Part shown: positions 52,099 to 61,849 of the stretch, piece after piece | Layout of the letters: every line of letters begins with the position of its first letter | Position numbering within the stretch: the first letter of the stretch is position 1 | Origin: Candidatus Enterovibrio altilux | Lineage (GTDB): Bacteria > Pseudomonadota > Gammaproteobacteria > Enterobacterales > Vibrionaceae | Direction: 5' to 3' | Assembly (NCBI RefSeq): GCF_002381345.1 | Contig: NZ_CP020660.1 | Location: forward strand, 1,488,001-1,552,000 | DNA length: 64,000 bases | The notes under the pieces: generated by a model | What the model was told of the DNA's origin: nothing | The model's input: only the letters and a program-made list of their open reading frames with translations | The model's database searches: none | Translations under genes and position numbers: made by a program

Positions 52099-52656
52099 TT
52101 AAATTTCCATCAACTCTTTTTCTTTCGCTTCAAGAATCGTATCAATGTTTTTTACTGTTGCATCAGTTAACTTTTGAATATCATCTTGACCACGACGTTC
52201 ATCATCTTCTGAAATGTTTTTATTTTTCAGTAAACCTTTTAGATGACCATTAGCGTCACGGCGAATATTGCGAACAGCTACACGCCCTTGTTCCCCTTCA
52301 CCACGAACAGTCTTAACGAGGTTACGACGCCGTTCTTCTGTTAGTGGAGGCAATGGAACATGAATAACCGCACCTGCGGACATTGGGTTAAGCCCGAGAT
52401 TAGATGTCATGATAGCTTTTTCAACAGTTTGAGTTAATGATCTATCAAAAACAGTAATAGCCAATGTACGTGCGTCTTCAACAATGATAGAAGCAAGTTG
52501 CTTTAGTGGCGTTGCTGCACCGTAGTAATCTATCAAGATACTATCAAGCAGTCCAGGATGAGCACGGCCAGTCCGGATTTTAGACAGCGTATTTTTCAGT
52601 GTTTCAATGCTTTTGTGCATACGTTCTTTTGCATCTGCGTTAATTTCATTAATCAC
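52099..52656 (-). CDS. frr: Frr, ribosome recycling factor
   Basis: Splits post-termination ribosomes with EF-G. 185 residues, as in E. coli. Conserved [29 protein letters not shown]-type N-terminal helix, then [15 protein letters not shown] and a C-terminal helix with [15 protein letters not shown]. Start ATG at 52656 ([16 protein letters not shown]). Confidence 0.97.
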   Translation of the reverse strand: MINEINADAKERMHKSIETLKNTLSKIRTGRAHPGLLDSILIDYYGAATPLKQLASIIVEDARTLAITVFDRSLTQTVEKAIMTSNLGLNPMSAGAVIHVPLPPLTEERRRNLVKTVRGEGEQGRVAVRNIRRDANGHLKGLLKNKNISEDDERRGQDDIQKLTDATVKNIDTILEAKEKELMEI

Positions 52657-52711
52657 GAGAGTATCCTTGAAGATTCTTTCTCTAATTAGTGAATTATGCC
52701 ACTAATTTTGA

Positions 52712-53440
52712 TTAACCGTTATTAATTAGTGTGCCTTCTTCCTCACCCATCACAACTCGGCGCAATGCGCCTGGCTTATTCATGTTAAATATACGGATTG
52801 GCATCTTATGATCACGCGCGAGCGTGAAAGCAGCCAAGTCCATTACTTGTAATTCTTTTTCCAGCACATCTTGGTACAATAGGTGATTATATAACTCAGC
52901 GTTAGAATTTTTAGCTGGATCGTCAGTATAAACACCATCAACTTTAGTCGCTTTAATCACGATCTCTGATTCTATTTCAATACCGCGTAAGCACGCAGCA
53001 GAGTCCGTGGTGAAAAATGGGTTACCGGTACCAGCAGAAAAGATCACTACGCGTCCGTTCCGCAGTTGGCTAATAGCTTCAGCCCAGTTATAACTATCAC
53101 AAACACCATTTAATGGAATAGCGGACATTACTCGTGCATTCACATAGGCACGATGTAACGCATCACGCATAGCCAAACCATTCATTACGGTAGCTAGCAT
53201 ACCCATGTGGTCACCAACAACCCGGTTCATACCTGCTTCAGCAAGGCCAGCACCGCGGAATAAGTTGCCACCACCGATAACTAAGCCAACTTGAACACCA
53301 AGTACAACAAGCTCTTTAATGTCTTGCGCCATCCTGTCTAGAGCTGCAGGATCAATACCGAACCCGCCTTTTCCTTGCAGCGCTTCTCCGCTTAATTTAA
53401 GCAAAATACGTTGATAGGCTGGTTTTGGGTTTGTAGTCAT
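52712..53440 (-). CDS. pyrH: PyrH, UMP kinase
   Basis: Phosphorylates UMP to UDP; a hexameric amino-acid-kinase fold enzyme. About 242 residues. Motifs: [25 protein letters not shown] and [27 protein letters not shown]. Two ATGs two codons apart; AAAGG is 8 bp before the second and only 2 bp before the first, so I chose 53440. C-terminus INNG is short. Lies between tsf and frr. Confidence 0.95.
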   Translation of the reverse strand: MTTNPKPAYQRILLKLSGEALQGKGGFGIDPAALDRMAQDIKELVVLGVQVGLVIGGGNLFRGAGLAEAGMNRVVGDHMGMLATVMNGLAMRDALHRAYVNARVMSAIPLNGVCDSYNWAEAISQLRNGRVVIFSAGTGNPFFTTDSAACLRGIEIESEIVIKATKVDGVYTDDPAKNSNAELYNHLLYQDVLEKELQVMDLAAFTLARDHKMPIRIFNMNKPGALRRVVMGEEEGTLINNG

Positions 53441-53481
53441 TATCATAACCTTTAGGCATTTACGTTTATGGATGTGTTTAT

Positions 53482-53512
53482 AAAAAGACCGTAGGATTCT
53501 GCGGCCTTTTTT
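53482..53512 (-). terminator. Intrinsic terminator after tsf
   Basis: On the minus strand AGGCCG ... CGGTCT followed by TTTTTAT, 16 bp after the tsf stop. One G-T pair in the stem; the loop itself can pair further. The T-run is good. pyrH follows 40 bp later, so readthrough or a second promoter is expected. Confidence 0.65.
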
Positions 53513-53527
53513 ATATTCAAAGAAGGA

Positions 53528-54373
53528 TTAACCTTTTTGAACTGCAGCTATTTCGTCTGCGTAGCTTATTTTTGGAGCCTTTTCGATACCTTCTCCTACT
53601 TCTAAGCGAGCAAAGTTAGAAACTGATGTGTTTTTTTCTTTTAAGAATTCACCAACAGAGCTCTTAGGTTCCATAATGAATGGTTGACTAAGCAGAGAAA
53701 CTTCACTTATGAATTTATTCATGCGTCCAATAACTATTTTTTCGGCAATTCCATGTGGTTTCCCTTCGTTCATAGCAATTTCAACTTGAATCTGTTGTTC
53801 TTTCGCTATGATGTCAGCTGGGATGTCTTTTGGATTAATGTACTCTGGTCTAGAAGCCGCAATGTGCATTGCAATGCGTTGAAGAATTGTTTTATCGCCT
53901 GCACCAGCAACAATAACACCAATGCGCTCACCATGACGGTAAGAAGCAGTTAATACACCTTGAACATATCGAACACGACGGATAGAAATATTTTCACCGA
54001 TCTTAGTTACTAGAGCGATACGTGCTTCTTCAAATTGAGCTTGCAGTTCTTCAATCGTAGATTTAGACGTTAATGCAGCGTCAGCAACTGAGTTTGCAAA
54101 TACAGTAAAACTGTCATCTTTAGCAACGAAATCCGTTTGACAATTAATCTCTACTAATACTGCGACGTCATTAACATTTTTGATGGTGATTGTGCCTTCA
54201 GCTGCAATGTTACCAGCTTTTTTAGCAGCTTTAGCTGCGCCACTTTTACGCATGTTTTCGATTGCTAGCTCAATGCAGCCATCACTTTCAACAAGCGCTG
54301 TTTTGCATTTTATTATACCTGCGGCTGTGCGCTCACGCAGTTCTTTAATTAGAGCAGTGGTAACAATTGCCAT
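53528..54373 (-). CDS. tsf: Tsf, translation elongation factor EF-Ts
   Basis: Guanine nucleotide exchange factor for EF-Tu. 281 residues (E. coli 283). N-terminal domain with [12 protein letters not shown]-like [18 protein letters not shown], the EF-Tu contact [13 protein letters not shown], and the core and dimerisation domains (about 60-250). C-terminus [14 protein letters not shown] is short. The most changed feature is a Cys/Ile-richer N-terminus ([11 protein letters not shown]; usual GAGMMDCKKAL). Follows rpsB after 121 bp containing a GGCT...AGCC hairpin. Confidence 0.96.
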   Translation of the reverse strand: MAIVTTALIKELRERTAAGIIKCKTALVESDGCIELAIENMRKSGAAKAAKKAGNIAAEGTITIKNVNDVAVLVEINCQTDFVAKDDSFTVFANSVADAALTSKSTIEELQAQFEEARIALVTKIGENISIRRVRYVQGVLTASYRHGERIGVIVAGAGDKTILQRIAMHIAASRPEYINPKDIPADIIAKEQQIQVEIAMNEGKPHGIAEKIVIGRMNKFISEVSLLSQPFIMEPKSSVGEFLKEKNTSVSNFARLEVGEGIEKAPKISYADEIAAVQKG

Positions 54374-54494
54374 TGTTCAAACCTCGATTTGAAATTTTTG
54401 GGTAAAAACTAGGGGCCGTGTATTGGGCTTTCCTAGCCTATAGCACCGTTCATAACAGTCTGATTGCTAAGAATGCTCATAGTGAGTAATTGTA

Positions 54495-55223
54495 TCACTC
54501 CGCGACTTCAATTAATTCGTCTTCAGCTTGAACGATGATGTCCTGACTACGGCCTTTAGTGTAAGACTTAGATGCAGCATTCAAGTAAAGTTGAACAGCG
54601 CGGATTGCGTCATCGTTACCTGGAATAACTAGATCAACACCATCTGGGTTAGAGTTGGTATCAACTACAGCGTATACTGGAATACCCAGATTGTTCGCTT
54701 CTTTGATAGCAATGTGTTCGCGATCTGCATCAATTAGAAATAGTGCGTCAGGAAGCCCACCCATATTTTTGATACCGCCAAGAGACTTTTCAAGTTTCTC
54801 CATTTCTCTGGTACGCATAAGAGCTTCTTTTTTAGTTAACTTTTCAAAAGTACCGTCGGTTGCTTGAACTTCTAGCTCTTTAAGACGCTTGATTGACATC
54901 CGAACTGTTTTCCAGTTAGTCAACATGCCTCCCAACCAACGATTGTTTACATAGAACTGGTCACAGCTTTCAGCTGCTGCTTTTATAGAATCACTAGCGG
55001 CTCGCTTAGTACCCACGAAAAGAACTTTACCTTTACGTTTGCCGATTTTAGCTAGCTCGCCAAGCACTTCGTTGAATAGTGGTACAGTTTTTTCTAAGTT
55101 AATGATATGAACTTTATTTCGTGCCCCAAAGATAAATGGTTTCATCTTTGGATTCCAGTAACGGGTTTGGTGGCCGAAGTGAACTCCAGCTTTAAGCATG
55201 TCACGCATTGAAACAGTAACCAT
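54495..55223 (-). CDS. rpsB: RpsB, 30S ribosomal protein S2
   Basis: Ribosomal protein S2, also the autoregulator of the rpsB-tsf operon. 242 residues. Canonical motifs [53 protein letters not shown] and [19 protein letters not shown]. Start ATG at 55223; a short possible S2-binding leader lies just upstream. Confidence 0.97.
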   Translation of the reverse strand: MVTVSMRDMLKAGVHFGHQTRYWNPKMKPFIFGARNKVHIINLEKTVPLFNEVLGELAKIGKRKGKVLFVGTKRAASDSIKAAAESCDQFYVNNRWLGGMLTNWKTVRMSIKRLKELEVQATDGTFEKLTKKEALMRTREMEKLEKSLGGIKNMGGLPDALFLIDADREHIAIKEANNLGIPVYAVVDTNSNPDGVDLVIPGNDDAIRAVQLYLNAASKSYTKGRSQDIIVQAEDELIEVAE

Positions 55224-55315
55224 TATAAATCCTCTAGGGGTTAGGCCTCCACATATCTCATACGTCCGACCCTAATGGGCACCCCGGAGCATGCGTCGAT
55301 ATGTGTGTGAGTTAA
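55224..55315 (-). ncRNA. Candidate S2 (rpsB, t44-type) mRNA leader
   Basis: Immediately upstream of rpsB on the minus strand the sequence is structured and GC-richer than its surroundings: CATATCGACGCATGCTCCGG, GGGTGCCCATTAGGGTCGGA, then ATATGTGGAGGCCTAACCCC and AGAGG as the ribosome site. This resembles the S2-binding leader of gamma-proteobacterial rpsB (t44 RNA) in position and in the CGGGGTGCC core. The assignment is by resemblance and position only. Confidence 0.55.
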
Positions 55316-55389
55316 ATTAAAATAACATTGATAATACCCTTATTAAAATCTATCAAGTAGACTTATTAAGGAGGAATATTTCGGCGCGC

Positions 55390-55417
55390 TTTATACCATA
55401 AAAAGCAAACGTAAATC
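55390..55417 (-). promoter_or_regulatory. Probable rpsB promoter with GC-rich discriminator
   Basis: On the minus strand GATTTA, 16 bp, TATAAA, followed at once by GCGCGCC. A GC-rich block between -10 and start is the hallmark of stable-RNA and ribosomal promoters inhibited by ppGpp/DksA; relA is present in the window. About 30 bp upstream is a second box, TGTTATACT (extended -10 form), which may be an additional promoter. The divergent map promoter must lie in the same 310 bp. Confidence 0.5.
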
Positions 55418-55537
55418 TAGTATAACAAAGTCATTGGAGATTCGCTTGGGGTTCCTATATGGAGATGCGATGGATAATATGTAATGATAACAGTAAATAT
55501 ATTCCTTGCTAAACAGGGATCCAACTGAGAGATAATA

Positions 55538-56335
55538 ATGAGCGTAATTATTAAATCGGTAGAAGAAATCAGGAAAATGCGTGAAGTTGGGCGTCTTGCA
55601 GCACAAGTTTTGGAAATGATTGAGCCGTATGTTAAAGTAGGTGTAACCACGAAAGCCCTCGATGATCAATGCCATACATTTATCACTGAAACGCAAAACG
55701 CGATTCCAGCACCGCTCAATTATTATGGTTTCCCTAAGTCTATTTGCACGTCTATTAACCATATTATTTGCCATGGTATTCCGAATAATCGTGATGTTCT
55801 TCAAAATGGTGACATTATCAATATTGATATTACAGTCATTAAAGATAGCTACCATGGTGACACATCAAAGATGTTTTTGGTGGGAGATGTTTCTCAAGAA
55901 GATAAAGCTTTGTGCTATGCGGCTCAAGCAAGCTTATATCAAGCCTTAATGAAAGTAAGACCAGGCGCGCGCTTTGGCGATCTAGGCACTGCAATTCAAA
56001 AATTTATTAAAAACCTCCCTAAGCGCTACTCCATTGTGAAAGATTACTGTGGACATGGTATTGGTGCAGTATTTCATGAGGACCCGCAAATAGTACACTA
56101 TAAAAACAACAACTGCACACTGATTAAACCAGGCATGTGCTTTACCATTGAACCTATGATTAATGCAGGTAAGTGTGAGACTATGCTAGATAATGAAGAT
56201 GGATGGACGGTGTATACGGTGGATGGCAAAAAATCCGCACAGTGGGAACATACAATTTTAGTGACTGACACTGGGTGTGAAATTCTAACCCTTCGCAAAG
56301 AAGAAATATTGTCTCGCATTTTAAACAATACATAA
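55538..56335 (+). CDS. map: Map, methionine aminopeptidase
   Basis: Removes initiator methionine. 265 residues (E. coli 264). All five metal ligands are found: Asp97 and Asp108 in INIDITVIKDSYHGDTSKM, His in GHGIGAVFHEDP, Glu in FTIEPMINAG and Glu in QWEHTILVTD. Divergent from rpsB, the usual order. AGAGATAATA precedes the ATG. glnD follows 86 bp downstream. Confidence 0.97.
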   Translation: MSVIIKSVEEIRKMREVGRLAAQVLEMIEPYVKVGVTTKALDDQCHTFITETQNAIPAPLNYYGFPKSICTSINHIICHGIPNNRDVLQNGDIINIDITVIKDSYHGDTSKMFLVGDVSQEDKALCYAAQASLYQALMKVRPGARFGDLGTAIQKFIKNLPKRYSIVKDYCGHGIGAVFHEDPQIVHYKNNNCTLIKPGMCFTIEPMINAGKCETMLDNEDGWTVYTVDGKKSAQWEHTILVTDTGCEILTLRKEEILSRILNNT

Positions 56336-56421
56336 TCATTATTTTAAAGTAGATTTTGCACCGACTTGTTATGACTCGCAAATTAATTATCTAACATAAG
56401 TTAGTGCCACCAAGGAAGATA

Positions 56422-58895
56422 ATGAATAACCTTTTGCTTACTTTCAACAAACTAACTCACGAACAATTCAATATAGTTGAACTCAAGCATCAACTATCAG
56501 AGTTCGGCGAAGCACAAAAAGAGGCTTTTATTACGCATGTGTCAGTGAATGACTTAGTATATAAGCGCTCCCAATACATAGATGAACTCTTGAAGCATCT
56601 TTGGACTCATTTTAGATTACATCATAATCCAAATCTCTTATTGATTGCAGTGGGCGGTTATGGACGTCGTGAATTACACCCACTTTCAGATATTGATCTT
56701 TTAATTTTTCGTAAAAATGAATTAAATAAACAAGATGAAAGCCGTATAAGTAAATTTATTGCCTCAGTGTGGGATTTGAAGCTAAAAATTGGACATAGCG
56801 TCAGAACGCTATCCGAGTGCGTTAACGTAGGGCTCAATAATCTTACCGTAGCTACCAACCTTCAAGAAGCTCGCTTACTTTACGGTAGTGAATCCATCTT
56901 CTATCAACTCAAAAACTGCATTTATTCAGAACAATTCTGGCCCATCTCTAAATTTTTTAAAGCAAAAGTCCAAGAGCAGCATGATCGGCATGCACGTTAT
57001 CATAATACCGCCTATAATCTTGAACCTGATATTAAGTCTAGTCCCGGTGGTTTGAGAGATATTCATATTATCAGCTGGATAGCTAATCGACATTTTGGGA
57101 CAACCAGTTTACGTGAGATGAGTAAGTATGGCTTTTTAACAGATGCTGAATGTTTGGAATTAGACGAGTGTCAAACGATGCTTTGGCGTATACGGTTTGC
57201 TCTGCACATAGAACTGCGTCGATACGATGATCGTTTGAGATTTTCCCACCAATCTTCGGTGGCGGATACGCTTGAATATAAAGGAAAAGGAAACCACGGC
57301 ATCGAATTAATGATGGAAGATTTTTTTGATATATTTGGTCGTGTTTTAGAACTCAATAAAATGCTAATTCATTTATTTGCTCAAGTTATAGAAGATGAAC
57401 CAAATTATAAAAATATAGAAGTAATAAGTGGTGATTTGCAACGTCGTGAACGTCAGATTAAAACACGCAAACTAACTTTTTTTAAATGTGTTCCGCCACT
57501 ATAGTTACTATATTTTAGTACATTGCTAACGATAATTATACTGAGTTTATTGTAGCACCAACACTGCGCCAACTGAGAACAATAAGGCGTCAATTAAATC
57601 GGTTTTTATGTGATGAACCAGCAGCAAAAGAGAAATTTATAGAATGAACTCATCACCCTAATGCTTTGTATAAAGGATTTTTTAATGCATAAACATGGTG
57701 TGCTTTCAGCGGATCTGCCTCAATGGAACCAAATGATCAGCAAAATATAGTTCAATTTTTTTATGCATATGCCGTTAATGAACACACTATATGTTTACTT
57801 AAGCATATTAAGGGTTATTGTCTAGGAGAAAGCTGAAAAAAACACCTAATTTGCTACGGTGTTTATCCATGTTTGACTAAGCTTGAATTCTTATTGCTTT
57901 CTGTGATATATTCATAATATAGGTAAAAATCGCGGTGGAGACCACTCTAAAATTGGAGCAAAAAAATTTATACTTTTGTGCATTGAACATGGATTGTTCG
58001 CGCCCTAAATAAAACTTCGCTAGTTGGTTGATAAAAGATCGTTCGCTGGTATCAGTCACCACACAACGACGTGATATTTACAATCCAGAAGTAATCACCT
58101 CATTTGCAAATTTCGTGCGTAATGAAGAACATTTGGATTATCTCATTTGTCTCACTGTGGCAGATGTGCATGCAACCAGTCCTGAATTTTTGAACAGTTA
58201 GGAGCGCACCTTACGGACAGAACTTTATTAATCCACTCAAAAATTTGTGTAACGTGATTTAGGACCCCCCCCCCCGACATTTACGAAGAGACTCATCACA
58301 ATCAACATCTTGCTTCCACAGTTTTGCGTCAGAATGAGTATACTTTTAAAAAATTGAAATTGTATAGCAACATTTTAAAGCTAACTACTTCTTTATGCCA
58401 GATTCATAAGTAAATCGCATGGCATAGCGAACATCTTCTAGGGCATACGATGATCCGATGGTTCTTGTAAGTGAACATTCAATGCGCGGTGGTACGAAAA
58501 TCTTAATTTATAGCCCAAACAGACCTAGCTTGTTTGCACGTGCCGTTGTATCGTTCGCGAAGAACAACCTTAATGTTTATGATGCTCAGATTATGATAAG
58601 TAAAGATGGATTTACACTGGACATATTCGTGATTTTAGACGCGAGAAATAACGTAATATCATCCAGATCGCCATGTAGGGATTAAAGAGGCCGTAACGCA
58701 TGCATTGTTACAAAAAAGCGTAATCACGATAACCTATTATAGAAGCCCCCCGTAAGTTAATGGCGTTCAACGCGAAAACCCAGATTAATTTTTTGGTCAA
58801 CACATACTAGCAGACGCATATTACTAGAGCTAATAGTCCTTGATACACCAGAGTTACTGAATAACCTCCATTGGAGATCGAGTAGAAAATTTTTT
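56422..58895 (+). pseudogene. glnD: glnD: PII uridylyltransferase, intact N-terminal domain only
   Basis: GlnD modifies PII proteins according to glutamine. Starting at ATG 56422 (AAGGA 5 bp before; the open frame begins at a GTG at 56404), about 345 native-looking residues carry the nucleotidyltransferase domain with GGYGRRELHPLSDIDLLI, then end in an out-of-frame tail and stop at 57504. Beyond that the HD and ACT regions persist as collinear, broken fragments: APTLRQLRTIRRQLN; HPNALYKGFFNA; GVLSADLPQWNQMI; SGWSxxHD-equivalent region badly decayed; WHSEHLL; GGTKILIYSPNRPSLFARAVV (58485 on, ACT1); PRKLMAFNAKTQINFL (ACT2 entry). Many stops, shifts and a C11 run. ACT2 is mostly missing. The N-terminal piece might still fold, but without HD and ACT domains it could neither deuridylylate nor sense glutamine. 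Confidence 0.88.
58265..58275. repeat. C11 homopolymer in the glnD relic
   Basis: Eleven consecutive C in an otherwise AT-rich, decayed part of glnD. Polymerase slippage after loss of selection is the simplest reading; a sequencing artefact is possible. Confidence 0.8.
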
Positions 58896-59074
58896 TATTG
58901 TTACCCATAATAATTTATAATTTTTATTTGAAGAGGCACAAGCTTCATTAAAAAATAGTATTTTTTAAAAAACTAAACAATATTGCGTAGCAAAATAAGA
59001 CAGTACAGCATATAGTAACGCATATTAGCCATGTATCCAATGAATTGATTGTGATGTAAAGGTAATATTCATGT

Positions 59075-60062
59075 TCTATGAATGACTAATCGCTTTTGTT
59101 TTAGGAATGCTTAGCTTTGTTAGTTTATCTGATGCTTTTATCATTGCGTCAGTTTCACTAATCTGAGCGTTGTTATCTCTTAAGCTCAATATTTCTCCGA
59201 GGAGTTATTTGACTCGATATAGTGTCGTTTTTGGTAGGGAACGTTTGTGGTAACTACACCTTATTTTTTAATGCTGATTTGAACCATTAGTTTAATACTA
59301 ACGGTTTCGTAATATTGTCTGGTATCGTAAGCACTATCAGCTGATATTGCGTTAATATTTGGTATATTTGTTTGAGCAAGTTAGATAGTACTTTACTGTC
59401 AGTCATATTTAATGCACTTAACTCAGCTGTAATGATCTTATGCGCATTTATATCTACTTGCTCCATGTCACTTGCACTTGACTCGTCGTTGCCCATTAGT
59501 CTAATGCTTTTTTATTGTTTATTCGTCTTCACCGTAGACTTTCAGCCTCGTAGAATCATTGGTTAAGTGCTAAATGGTTCCTTTATTCTTCGTCTTGAAC
59601 GTATATGGTAACCGTTTTGGCTCGCGCACTAATGCATGAATAGTGAGAGTATGACAATGGTAGTTGAGCAAGTTTAAAAAGAAAAGTGAGGAATCCCATG
59701 ATTACCCTGCTTAGTTTAATGCCATAACTAAATAACTTTTTGATTAACCCAGAATGTTAGTGAGCTATGATTGATTAAAGTTTGATTATACTGCTTCCAG
59801 TTAGCTATTTTTATAGCTAAGCTTCTTCATAGACCTGAATATTGAAATAATCCTAGCTGTTTAGAGTGTTGATTTAAAATGTAGCTTACTTATTTAGGAA
59901 GTAAAGCCGGTTGCTATAAATGGTTCTTTAGCAGAAACAGCAATGGTTAAAATCAAAAAACTACTGGAAGGGATATTGAGCCTAAGGGATTATACAATTC
60001 AGATTAGAGAGGCTTCCATCATCGCAACGTTAAATATGGATAACCGATTGAGAATTATATGA
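59075..60062. mobile_element. Composite IS copy: minus-strand transposase plus inverted tail
   Basis: From about 59075 (outer end decayed) the minus-strand transposase, with deletions near 59287 and 59690, reaches the IS start at 59880-59908 (CTTATTTAGGAAGTAAAGCC). The composite junction follows with GGTTGCTATAAATGG, then the forward tail (AAAAAACTACTGGAAGG...) to about 60060. A 69-codon piece (59287-59496) keeps HKIITAELSALN and SKVLSNLLKQ. Dead. Confidence 0.8.
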
Positions 60063-60246
60063 AATATTTTCATTACAATCAAATACGTAAGCAATGATTT
60101 TTTCAATTATCGCTCCTATACATACTAGAATCAGCAAGGTTTTTTGTTACCCACTAAAGATCACAATTCTTCCACTGCGTAGATACGCACTTCTTTCTGC
60201 ACGTCAAGAGGAAAAAGTAGTTATACAGTGGGGTGCGGATTTTTAA

Positions 60247-60285
60247 AAATATGGCTTTATTTTCTGAATTAGGAAACAAAGCTTT
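60247..60285. mobile_element. Solo IS end
   Basis: GGCTTTATTTTCTGAATTAGGAAACAAAGC: two facing IS ends with nothing between. An extreme deletion derivative, or the overlap of two nested ends. Confidence 0.55.
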
Positions 60286-60488
60286 CTAAGGTAGCAGATC
60301 GCCAGATCTGTGTGCAATACACATTGTATAAATAAATAAATTTATTTCTTCGTTTTCAGATAATTACTCACAAGATATTTCTTTATGATGTCATCGCCTA
60401 CTATTAGCCGAAGGCAAATGTAATAAAGTTATTTGTGATTACCTACAGATCTGCCTAAATTCAATCAACTAATAAGCGAGAGTGTTTA

Positions 60489-60707
60489 ATGGATATAGAT
60501 GCTTTTTGGCAATATAAACCTCCGTGTCTAAGTCTCGTAAAATTTGGGGAAGATGGCATACGCATTGGATTTAAAAATAAATTAATCAATTAAGAAGGAG
60601 ATAATGCGGAAAGTAATGCCGGATTAAATTTTTTGAATAATCAAGCTATCTTAAAAGATGAACTTAAATATGAATTTTGCGATAAATTTAAAAAATGTCT
60701 TTTATAA
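60489..60707 (+). pseudogene. Unknown small gene with one in-frame stop
   Basis: One frame codes for 72 residues interrupted only by TAA at codon 35 (60591-60593). The first part is MDIDAFWQYKPP, then SLVKFGEDGIRIGF; the second part, EGDNAESNAGLN to the end FKKCLL, is highly charged with a possible second start absent. I recognise no family. AGGAG-like GAGAGTG precedes the ATG by about 6 bp. It lies just upstream of the TAXI receptor and might be the remains of an unrelated gene. The frame stays open otherwise, so the stop may be recent. Confidence 0.4.
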
Positions 60708-60846
60708 CTTTGAAGCGTGAATCCTAACTCTTACGATTAAACAATGATTTTTAAATAATTTTATTGCAGACCTAAGTCATAAATTATTTATAAATGGCGG
60801 ACTAGCACTGAGCAAACAACTATATTTTTGACAAGGAACATAAAGA

Positions 60847-61818
60847 ATGAAAATGTTAAAAGCTGCTATTGTAGTAATAAATTTTGCAGCTGTTGTAGGT
60901 ACTACCGTGCCAGTACAAGCCAACCAATTCGTTACAATCGGTACCGGAAGTGTAACTGGTGTTTACTATCCTACAGGCGGTGCAATTTGTCGTTTAGTCA
61001 ATAACTTTACAAAAGACCATGGTATCCATTGTTCCGTAGAAAGTACCGGAGGTTCTATCTACAACATCAATACCATTCGTGCAGGTGAGCTCGACATGGG
61101 TATTGCTCAGTCTGACTGGCAGTTTCATGCCTACAATGGCAGCAGTAAATTTTTTGACCAAGGTTCTTTCAAAGGTCTTCGAGCAGTATTTGCAGTTCAT
61201 TTTGAACCGTTCACCGTAGTTGCTCGTGCAGACTCTGGCATTAAAATATTTGACGACTTAAAAGGAAAGCGTGTAAATATAGGTAACCCAGGTGCAGGTC
61301 AGCGCGGCACCATTGAAGTGCTGATGGACAGGATGGGTTGGACCATGAACGATTTTAAAAAAGTGTCAGAGTTAAAAGCAACAGAACAATCTAAGGCTCT
61401 ATGTGATAACAAGATTGATGCTATGGTTTATACTGTTGGTCACCCAAGCGGTGCAATTCAAGAAGCAACCACAGCTTGTGACAGTGTAGTTGTTGAAGTA
61501 GACAATGCAGCTGTACAGAAGCTAGTATCAGACAATGATTATTATCGTTCAGCAACCATTTATGGTGGTATGTACCGTGGCAACGATGGGGATGTAAGTA
61601 CTTTTGGTGTAGCAGCGACCTTAATATCTTCGTCTGAGGTACCTGATGAAATTATTTACAACGTAGTTAAAGCAGTATTCGAAAATTTTGACGATTTTCG
61701 ACGTTTACACCCTGCATTTACAAACCTAAAGAAGGAAGAAATGATTTTTGATGGTTTATCAGTCCCTCTTCACTCAGGTGCCGTAAAATATTATAAAGAA
61801 GCAGGCTTGCTCAAATAA
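60847..61818 (+). CDS. TAXI-family TRAP transporter substrate-binding protein
   Basis: Periplasmic receptor of TAXI-type TRAP (tripartite ATP-independent periplasmic) transporters, usually for glutamate or related C4/C5 acids. 323 residues. Signal peptide about 1-25 (cleavage after VQA), then FVTIGTGSVTGVYYPTGGAICRLVN, the family N-terminal motif, CSVESTGGSIYNINTIRAGELDMGIAQSDWQ, KGKRVNIGNPGAGQRGT in the second lobe and a C-terminal helix. AAGGAA is 8 bp before the ATG. Its membrane partner (fused DctQM-like permease) normally follows; here only IS copies follow, so the partner is lost, moved, or located elsewhere. Confidence 0.9.
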   Translation: MKMLKAAIVVINFAAVVGTTVPVQANQFVTIGTGSVTGVYYPTGGAICRLVNNFTKDHGIHCSVESTGGSIYNINTIRAGELDMGIAQSDWQFHAYNGSSKFFDQGSFKGLRAVFAVHFEPFTVVARADSGIKIFDDLKGKRVNIGNPGAGQRGTIEVLMDRMGWTMNDFKKVSELKATEQSKALCDNKIDAMVYTVGHPSGAIQEATTACDSVVVEVDNAAVQKLVSDNDYYRSATIYGGMYRGNDGDVSTFGVAATLISSSEVPDEIIYNVVKAVFENFDDFRRLHPAFTNLKKEEMIFDGLSVPLHSGAVKYYKEAGLLK

Positions 61819-61849
61819 AAAACTAGTCATGTATTCAATTAGTTAACTA

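Noticed and set aside
55391-55855. 154-codon minus-strand open frame over the map start
   Set aside because: It is antisense to map and the map/rpsB promoter region, has no family motif and is a shadow of map.
58458-58685. Stand-alone ACT-domain protein
   Set aside because: The ACT motif is the GlnD ACT1 domain, collinear with the other glnD fragments, and the frame stops inside the domain.
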